DNA of 64,000 nucleotides, from positions 1 through 64,000 of the forward strand of contig DATNQI010000017.1 of the NCBI GenBank assembly GCA_036704125.1, read 5' to 3'. A program made the translations under genes and the position numbers. Under the pieces are notes generated by a model, which was given only the letters and a program-made list of their open reading frames with translations, made no database searches and had not been told where the DNA came from. Shown here piece by piece: positions 58,704 to 64,000 of this stretch (its first letter is position 1; each line of letters starts with the position of its first letter). The DNA is from Pantanalinema sp. Its GTDB lineage: Bacteria > Cyanobacteriota > Sericytochromatia > S15B-MN24 > UBA4093.

Positions 58704-58860
58704 CACCGTACCTGTTTTCGAGCGGGGTGCCTCACGCGCCGAGGAGAGCTTCCGTGAGTCTATCACGCACGAGCGATCGTGGTTCGGCCGGCGGGCGGGG
58801 GCCGATCTCCCGGGATGAAAAGGCTACGTCCCACGTGCGCCTCGGCCAGGGCGCGTCGCC

Positions 58861-59337
58861 TCAGGGGGCGACTGCAGGCTCGGGTGCCGTCGCGGCCTTG
58901 CGCCCGCCGCCGAACTTGAACACGATCACGCCACCGATGATGATCAGGACCCCGAGCAGCCGCTTGAACGAAAGCGGGGTTTGGTTCACCCCCAGCCAAC
59001 CCTGCGCATCCCAGAGGACCGCGAACCCGAGCTGGGAGGCCAGCACGATCGAGACGGCATACGTGGGCCCCAGGCGGCTGATGCTCTGCACCAGGCCGAT
59101 GATCACTCCGATGCCGAGTAGTCCGCTCCCCCAATACCAGGGCTGCATGGACCGCAGGGTGAACATGGAGGCTCCCTCCATGAACAGCCCGAGCGCCAGC
59201 GATGCCAGGGCCCCCAGCCCCAAGACCCAGGCGGTGGTGGCCCAAGAGCTGACGTGCTCGTTCACCTTGCTGTTGAAGACATTCTGCACCCCGACAAGCA
59301 AACCGGCGACGAGTGCCGAAAAGAAGCCCAACACCAT
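58861..59337 (-). CDS. DUF606/YdcZ-type DMT transporter, second subunit
   Basis: 158 residues with about five membrane helices: GFFSALVAGLLVGVQNVFNSKVN at the N-terminus (core GVQNVFNSKV) and LLGVLIIIGGVIVFKFGGG at the end. DUF606 proteins are half-size members of the drug/metabolite transporter superfamily and often work as pairs. The gene is 48 bp downstream of a second DUF606 gene. GGAGG precedes the ATG at 59337. Confidence 0.85.
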   Translation of the reverse strand: MVLGFFSALVAGLLVGVQNVFNSKVNEHVSSWATTAWVLGLGALASLALGLFMEGASMFTLRSMQPWYWGSGLLGIGVIIGLVQSISRLGPTYAVSIVLASQLGFAVLWDAQGWLGVNQTPLSFKRLLGVLIIIGGVIVFKFGGGRKAATAPEPAVAP

Positions 59338-59385
59338 CTTTTTTCCTCCTCCAATCGCCCCTCAAGGCCTCGGCGCCGCATGCGT

Positions 59386-59811
59386 TCAAGACTGCAGGAT
59401 CAGCACGCCGGCGATCATCAGGGCGATGCCGACGAACTGCGGCAGGCGTAGCGCCTGTTTCGCCACGCCGAACCAACCGTTGCGATCGACCAGGACCGTC
59501 ATGCTCAGCTGGGCGATCAGCAGCACCGCCACCATCATGGTCACTCCGATCTGCTGAACCGCCGTGACGCTGCTGAAAACGATCACGGCTCCCAGGGCAC
59601 CGCCCGTCAAATACAGCGGCTTCACTCGCCTGAACGGCCGCCATCCGCCTGAGCGCAGGGCGATCGCGATCGCCACGGCCGCGAGGAAGCCGGTCAGCTG
59701 CGTCAACGTCGCGGTTTGCCAGGTTCCGATGTCGCGGCTGATCCGCGCGTTGGCCACGTTTTGAAGCATGAGGCAAGCGCCGCCCAACAGCGCAAACAAG
59801 ATTCCTCGCAT
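59386..59811 (-). CDS. DUF606/YdcZ-type DMT transporter, first subunit
   Basis: 141 residues from the ATG at 59811 with AAGGAG upstream. About five membrane helices, with LFALLGGACLMLQNVANARIS and a closing FVGIALMIAGVLILQS. It is homologous to the next gene, and both keep the inward LMLQN/GVQN pattern. The pair probably makes a heterodimer. The substrate is unknown. Confidence 0.85.
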   Translation of the reverse strand: MRGILFALLGGACLMLQNVANARISRDIGTWQTATLTQLTGFLAAVAIAIALRSGGWRPFRRVKPLYLTGGALGAVIVFSSVTAVQQIGVTMMVAVLLIAQLSMTVLVDRNGWFGVAKQALRLPQFVGIALMIAGVLILQS

Positions 59812-59971
59812 GGGGTTCTCCTTGAATCGTAGGCATCGGTGATTGAAGACGCGCTCGACGCGGCTCGGACAGGACAGGTGTCCTGAACCGGCCGGACGAA
59901 TGGGACTTTGGATGGTCGCGCGATCCTTCAAGCCGCCGGATGGGACCATCCACATCATGGGGGAGAGGCCG

Positions 59972-60295
59972 TCAGCGGAAATGAAGGGCCAGCCACGTGG
60001 TGGGCTGGTTGGCATCCGTCCACTCCACGCGATGGCGACAGCCCGCGGGAATAAGCAGGTAGTCACCGGGTTCGAGCACCTGCTGCGCCTCGGTTCCCTC
60101 GAAGCGCAGGGCCGCGCGGCCCGAAACCACCATGACCCATTCGTGCCGCTCTTGTTCAAGCCAGTCGCCGGCCGGAGTCGCTTGGCCAGTGGAAACGATG
60201 CGCTCCAGGAGGAGGTCCGCCTGCTGGACCAGCGGCTCGAAGACCTCGTCACCGGCCGGTGCGGGCAGATCGGCAAGCAGGTTCTTGATGTTCAC
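59972..60295 (-). CDS. cupin-domain protein
   Basis: 107 residues from the GTG at 60295 with GGAGGAG upstream. One cupin_2 barrel: motif 1 around ERHEWVMVVSGRAALRFEG, motif 2 LEPGDYLLIPAGCRHRVEWT. Two metal-type His (HEW, CRHRV) remain, so a metal centre is possible. Small cupins of this type can be sugar or ligand sensors or dioxygenases. No partner gene is evident. Confidence 0.85.
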   Translation of the reverse strand: MNIKNLLADLPAPAGDEVFEPLVQQADLLLERIVSTGQATPAGDWLEQERHEWVMVVSGRAALRFEGTEAQQVLEPGDYLLIPAGCRHRVEWTDANQPTTWLALHFR

Positions 60296-60532
60296 GGGTC
60301 TCCTCCCCTGGGCGATGGCTTGGGCCAAGGCCCCGGTTCAAGCTGCAAGGGCCCCTTGTCCTTCCTGAGGTGCCGCTTGGCCGTCTGCAAGAGCGGGTCC
60401 GCCTCGATGATCTCATGCCCAGGCTGGCCAAAAGCGTTCTCACCTCATGAACTCTCCGAGCGATACGGTGGTCCTCCAGGTCCTCTTCAGCGATACCCTG
60501 GAGAGCGCCATCGCCAAGCTGAAGTGAGCCGC

Positions 60533-61927
60533 TCAAGAGCGCCCGACCGTGAGCATCTGTGGCGGGGTGCAGTCCGCTGGATAGATGAGGGTCAGGTGCG
60601 CCTCGAGGCGCGAGCGGCCCGGCACCGTGATCGTCTCGAAGGGCGGAAGGTCTTCTCCGTCATGCAGGACCAGGTGGCGATACCGGGTCTGTGCCACGCC
60701 CTTCTCATCCTGCCAAGTGAGTCGCACCTGCCCTCGAAAGTGGATCCGTCGCCCCGCAGGCGATGCGAAGCTGAGCGTGGCGCCTTCTTGGAGTTTCAGG
60801 GGACTGGAGAGGCCCAGCGTGAAGGTGCGCACGGCGTCGTCGGGGTTGTCGAGCGGCAGGGTGAGGTCGTAGGTTACCCCGTAGTTGCCATGAGCCTGGT
60901 AAGCCGTGTCCGGGTAGCGTTTGCGCATCGGTGCGCTCTGGACCTGACCGGTGCCCAGGTGGTTGAGGATCACGCTCGCGATGGGGAAGCCCACGCGCTC
61001 GCCTGGAGCGGGCAAGGCCGGCCCTCCCGGCCCAAAAAGGGTACCCGTCCAGCGATCGCCCTGGCTGATGCCGCCCACGCGCCCGTAGCGAAAGGATCCG
61101 CCCGTAGGCGGACGGTCGGGATCGTAGGCCGTCGGGGCCGGGTCCCGGGGGCCTGCGAGGAGCTTGGTATCGATGGCCGCTTGCACCATCCCGAGATCGG
61201 GCACCTGGTTCGGCGGCGCCAAGAGGGCAACCTCGGTGAGGTAGACGGGGCCGTCGCTTTCCAGGTGCAGCAGGGTGGAGCGCTCGTTGCGCCCGGCCGC
61301 GACGTCAGGGCTGAGCGCCCACGTGGCGATCAAGGTACTGGCGCCCGGCCCTACCGTGCGGCTGTCCTGGCTCGCCAGGTCGTGCAGCAGCTCGCTTGCA
61401 ACGCGATCGCCCGGCCCTGCGTAGATGGTGCCCGTCGGATCGTCCAGCAGGGACTCGAGCGCCTTGAACGGCGCCTCCGGTCGCGTGAGACGGCTCGCGC
61501 CGCGTTGCTGGCGTACCGTCACCGTGCGGGCCGTGTGGTTGTGGGCGACCAGCGCCAGATGCAGGACCTGCGTGCTGCCAGCGGAAACGTCGGCGAGGTG
61601 GTGCGAGAAGACGCTGAACCTGCCCTCGAAGGCATGGTCCATGAAGACGCCGGTGGCATCGGGGCTACTTGGCGGCAAGCCGGAGAGGGTGATGCCCGCC
61701 TGCTGGATCAACTCAGGGCTGTTGCTGTTGAAGACCGGCACGTCATCCAGACCGCCTGGAAGGGCGTGGATGCGCAATGGCCCGTTTTCCGGTCGCGCCC
61801 CTGGGACGCTGCCGGGGACATTGATCGGGAGATTCACGCAGGCGTGCAGGAGCAGAACCAGGCCCAGCGCGGGCCAAAGCCGACGCGCGTTGAGGGGGGA
61901 CAGGGCGCGAGGAACAGGCATAGGCAT
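60533..61927 (-). CDS. DUF3370-domain lipoprotein
   Basis: 464 residues. Signal sequence with the lipobox HAC (LLLHAC). The core reads LPGGLDDVPVFNSNSPELIQQ, then VFMDHAFEGRFSVFSHHLAD, and ends with a beta-rich C-terminal part. This pattern matches DUF3370, a family I know mainly from Cyanobacteria. Function is unknown; an envelope location follows from the lipobox. The gene stands alone upstream of the AT-rich gap. It supports a cyanobacterial-lineage host. Confidence 0.8.
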   Translation of the reverse strand: MPMPVPRALSPLNARRLWPALGLVLLLHACVNLPINVPGSVPGARPENGPLRIHALPGGLDDVPVFNSNSPELIQQAGITLSGLPPSSPDATGVFMDHAFEGRFSVFSHHLADVSAGSTQVLHLALVAHNHTARTVTVRQQRGASRLTRPEAPFKALESLLDDPTGTIYAGPGDRVASELLHDLASQDSRTVGPGASTLIATWALSPDVAAGRNERSTLLHLESDGPVYLTEVALLAPPNQVPDLGMVQAAIDTKLLAGPRDPAPTAYDPDRPPTGGSFRYGRVGGISQGDRWTGTLFGPGGPALPAPGERVGFPIASVILNHLGTGQVQSAPMRKRYPDTAYQAHGNYGVTYDLTLPLDNPDDAVRTFTLGLSSPLKLQEGATLSFASPAGRRIHFRGQVRLTWQDEKGVAQTRYRHLVLHDGEDLPPFETITVPGRSRLEAHLTLIYPADCTPPQMLTVGRS

Positions 61928-62310
61928 GTAGATAAGGGATGAGCTAGCCGATGTCCAGTTTCCAATCGCACGGTCCTCAACGATCGCGAGCTCGGTGCGG
62001 GCCTTCGACTCAAAGTGTCAATGGCACCAATATTTTAATCATGTCAATTAGATAATTTAAGGGTTTTTATGAAGTCTGTTTGAAATGCATGAATATTTGT
62101 CGGTGCTTGCTTAGTTAATCGTCGTTGTGTTTTTTTTCGATAAATTGCTTCATTTAATGGGTGTAGTTGCATGATTGGGTGACAGATCGGGGAACTACTG
62201 ATCTTTGTCCTTTTATGATCTGGCTCAAACACGCCACGCATTGCGAGGCGTAGGATAACCTCGGAAAAAAACAAAGGCCCTATGAAGGCCATAGACTAAG
62301 GACTGCTCAT
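61928..62310. other. AT-rich intergenic region upstream of the nitrite-reductase-like gene
   Basis: About 61995-62290 is markedly AT-rich, unlike the rest of the window. The open frame at 62044-62292 (-) has no Shine-Dalgarno and no protein-like pattern. I saw no FNR/NNR palindrome. It may be a promoter or silenced (AT-bound) region. Confidence 0.55.
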
Positions 62311-63369
62311 ATGTCTGCCAAGAACCATGTCGCGCTTTCCCTGCTGACCGCCCTCGCCCTCACGGGCCTCCCCCTTCCTGCCGGCGCGGAGCCCGCTCCG
62401 GTCTACGGGGCCCCCGCCGCCAAGATCACCAATCAAACGAACAAGGGGGCCTTCTTCAAGGGCGACGTGCTTACCAAGCTGCCCGAGCTCAAGCCGGTGC
62501 CGGACACCAAGGTCCATGAGGTGTGGCTGGATCTCAGTCACAAGCTGGTCGACATCGACAAGGGGGTGAAGTTCGAGGGCTGGACCTTCGGGGACTCGGT
62601 CCCCGGGCCGACCGTTCACGTCCGGCAGGGCGATCGGGTCATCTTCCACATGAGCAATCGCAGCAACGAGACCACCAAGGTGACCTTCCCGATGCCTCAC
62701 TCCATCGACTTCCACGCGGCGATGGTCAACCCGATCGACAAGTACCAGACCATCAACCCGGGCCAGACCATCTCCTTCGAGTGGACGGCCAACTACCCCG
62801 GTATCTTCATGTACCACTGCGGCACTCCGATGCTGCTGCATCACATGTGCATGGGCATGTACGGTGCGGTCGTGGTGGATCCCACGGGCGGCTATCCCGA
62901 CAAGGTCGATCGCGAGTACGTCCTGGTGCAGTCGGAATTCTACACCCAGGTCCAGGATCCCAAGCGCCCCAAGGTTCTGAGCGCAAACATCACGGCGGCC
63001 CAGAACAAGCAGCCCACCTACGTTACCTTCAACGGGAAGGTGGCTCGACACGTCCAGGAGCCCCTCAAGGCCAAGCCCGGCGAGCGGGTCCGGCTCTACG
63101 TCCTGAACGTCGGTCCCTGTGACACGTCGAGCTTCCATGTGGTCGGCACGATCATGGACAAGGTCTACCTCGATGGGAACCCCAACAACCTCTTGCGCGG
63201 CCTACAGACGGTGCTTCTGGGCTCGTCGAGCGGCGCCGTGGTCGAGCTGCAGATCCCCGAAGCCGGTCGTTATCCCTTCGTCGACCACGAGTTCGCCGAC
63301 GCCTCCAAGGGGGCGATCGGTATCATTGACGCGACCGATGGCAAGGCCCCCCAGGGCGCGGCCGAGTAA
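62311..63369 (+). CDS. AniA/NirK-like copper nitrite reductase
   Basis: 352 residues. Signal peptide about 1-26. Two cupredoxin domains. The type 1 copper set is His in PHSIDFH, His-Cys in MYHCGTP, His in LLHHM and Met in GMYG, with the C+8 and H+5 spacings of AniA-type NirK. The type 2 ligands are the second His of PHSIDFH, His in SFHVVGT and His in FVDHEFAD, with the catalytic Asp (SIDF) present. Reduction of nitrite to NO is therefore likely. AAGGA lies upstream. No NO reductase is in the window. It is followed by a small CxxC secreted protein. Confidence 0.82.
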   Translation: MSAKNHVALSLLTALALTGLPLPAGAEPAPVYGAPAAKITNQTNKGAFFKGDVLTKLPELKPVPDTKVHEVWLDLSHKLVDIDKGVKFEGWTFGDSVPGPTVHVRQGDRVIFHMSNRSNETTKVTFPMPHSIDFHAAMVNPIDKYQTINPGQTISFEWTANYPGIFMYHCGTPMLLHHMCMGMYGAVVVDPTGGYPDKVDREYVLVQSEFYTQVQDPKRPKVLSANITAAQNKQPTYVTFNGKVARHVQEPLKAKPGERVRLYVLNVGPCDTSSFHVVGTIMDKVYLDGNPNNLLRGLQTVLLGSSSGAVVELQIPEAGRYPFVDHEFADASKGAIGIIDATDGKAPQGAAE

Positions 63370-63384
63370 GGAAAGGAGCCATCC

Positions 63385-63672
63385 ATGCGATTGGCCGTCT
63401 TTAGCACGATCCTGGCGATCCTCGCCCTCCCCATGGGGGCCATGGCATGCGAGAACTGCGTGTATCACGGGACTGCCCAGGAGTACGCCGCGTGGAGCGC
63501 GATTCTGGCGACAGGCAGCCCCTCTGCCGCCACTGCGAGGACCCCGAGCCGGTCGGCTGCGTCCCGCAAGGACGTGACCATCAACCAGCGACAGAAGGTC
63601 GCGGCATTCGCGCCCCGGCAAGATCGGGAGCGCGCGCCCCAACGCGGCAATGGCCCCCGTGTGCGGAAGTGA
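63385..63672 (+). CDS. small secreted CxxC protein downstream of the nitrite-reductase-like gene
   Basis: 95 residues. Signal peptide about 1-21 (cleavage after MA/AMA). The mature start carries CENCVYHG, so two Cys and one His are available for copper or redox binding; it is not a haem CxxCH. A Ser/Ala/Arg-rich tail follows. It starts 15 bp after the nitrite-reductase-like gene with AAGGAG and shares its transcript. A copper-handling role is a guess from context. Family not recognised. Confidence 0.65.
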   Translation: MRLAVFSTILAILALPMGAMACENCVYHGTAQEYAAWSAILATGSPSAATARTPSRSAASRKDVTINQRQKVAAFAPRQDRERAPQRGNGPRVRK

Positions 63673-63727
63673 CCACTCGAAACCTTCAACTGTTTTCGAG
63701 AGCTTCGTAAGCACTTCCGCTTTGCAT

Positions 63728-63767
63728 GGACGGCGATCAGGTTTTCACCTGCTTCGCCGTCCTCTTT
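63728..63767 (+). terminator. terminator of the nirK-like operon
   Basis: Outer stem 63728-63736 with 63754-63762, an inner 5-bp hairpin (CAGGT/ACCTG), then TCTTT. A related outer pair GCGGAAGTG/CACTTCCGC lies at 63662-63713. Confidence 0.65.
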
Positions 63768-63804
63768 GCTCGAGGTCCAGCCAATAGGGTGCTGCTCGCT
63801 TGTC

Positions 63805-64000
63805 CTAGAACACCCAAGACGCTCTGAAGACGCGTGATGGTGGATCGATTGATAGCTCGGCTGAGCCGGCACGAACCCCGATCTCCAACCACGAGAGCCC
63901 AGACGATCCATAGGCCAGGGCATGGTCGAGCCGGTTACTTAGAACCATGTTTGGCGCCACTTGCAACCAGACAGGACCCAGGCATGCTCGGTATCCAACG
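63805..64000 (-). CDS. 3' end of a protein, possibly an outer-membrane protein; 5' part beyond the window
   Basis: A frame open from the right edge to a TAG at 63807-63805 gives 64 residues. The sequence has alternating hydrophobic strands (LSWLEIGVRAGSAELSI, then VFRASWVF) and a C-terminal Phe, as in beta-barrel proteins. It is convergent with the nirK-like operon. No family can be named from this fragment. Confidence 0.4.
   Translation of the reverse strand, partial: VGYRACLGPVWLQVAPNMVLSNRLDHALAYGSSGLSWLEIGVRAGSAELSIDPPSRVFRASWVF

Noticed and set aside
62044-62292. 82-codon minus-strand frame in the AT-rich gap.
   Set aside because: No ribosome site, no protein-like composition; AT-rich DNA explains the frame length poorly but no homology or motif supports it.
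61928-62310. FNR/NNR site expected upstream of a nitrite reductase.
   Set aside because: No TTGAT-N4-ATCAA-like palindrome was found by reading.

Overview
The window is about 64 kb of high-GC DNA (mostly well above 60% G+C) from a Gram-negative-type bacterium. It has several lipoproteins with LAC/LAAC/LTGC lipoboxes, proteins ending in Phe like outer-membrane strands, a lytic transglycosylase and an AniA-like copper nitrite reductase. A DUF3370 lipoprotein (a family I associate with Cyanobacteria), the HNH protein type, a chlorophyll-synthase-like UbiA protein and a full menaquinone pathway with no photosynthesis genes suggest a non-photosynthetic relative of Cyanobacteria (Sericytochromatia-like). 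That placement is inference. No rRNA, tRNA, CRISPR, transposase or phage gene was seen.

Layout. 1-4.9 kb: topA (truncated by the window edge) and a MoxR ATPase followed by an unusual DUF58-transglutaminase fusion. 5-10 kb: Old-Yellow-Enzyme reductase, KAS III, Bcr/CflA exporter, CHASE3-GGDEF cyclase. 10-13.7 kb: two translationally coupled SET-domain proteins, a lipoprotein and a predicted barrel-like protein. 13.8-22.1 kb: menF-menD-menH/menB-menA-menC-menE, one tightly overlapped operon in which menH and menB share one uninterrupted reading frame. It diverges from a DAHP synthase-polyprenyl synthase-ubiE/menG operon (22.2-24.9 kb), so one locus covers entry to the shikimate pathway, ring synthesis, side-chain synthesis, prenylation and methylation. 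25-35.7 kb: beta-carbonic anhydrase, RNase D-like exonuclease, clpC with hspR, DUF4139 and TPR proteins, polA and rsmI. 35.8-47 kb: cheV, lipoprotein, HNH nuclease, hemB-glmS, UbiA-family protein and lytic transglycosylase (sharing a promoter design), BON protein, small proteins, DksA-like protein, ychF-yebC.

47-62 kb looks accessory. It holds a class-C beta-lactamase-like hydrolase, a TetR/MDR reductase pair with a striking double-palindrome operator, an NADPH module (isocitrate dehydrogenase plus three-subunit transhydrogenase), an M23 peptidase, an orphan MntA-like nucleotidyltransferase, a Vat-type streptogramin acetyltransferase, an LLM oxidoreductase, a DUF606 transporter pair, a cupin and the DUF3370 lipoprotein. 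Small palindromic repeats are scattered in its gaps. 62-64 kb: an AT-rich leader, the nitrite-reductase-like gene with a small CxxC secreted protein, a terminator, and the 3' end of a convergent gene.
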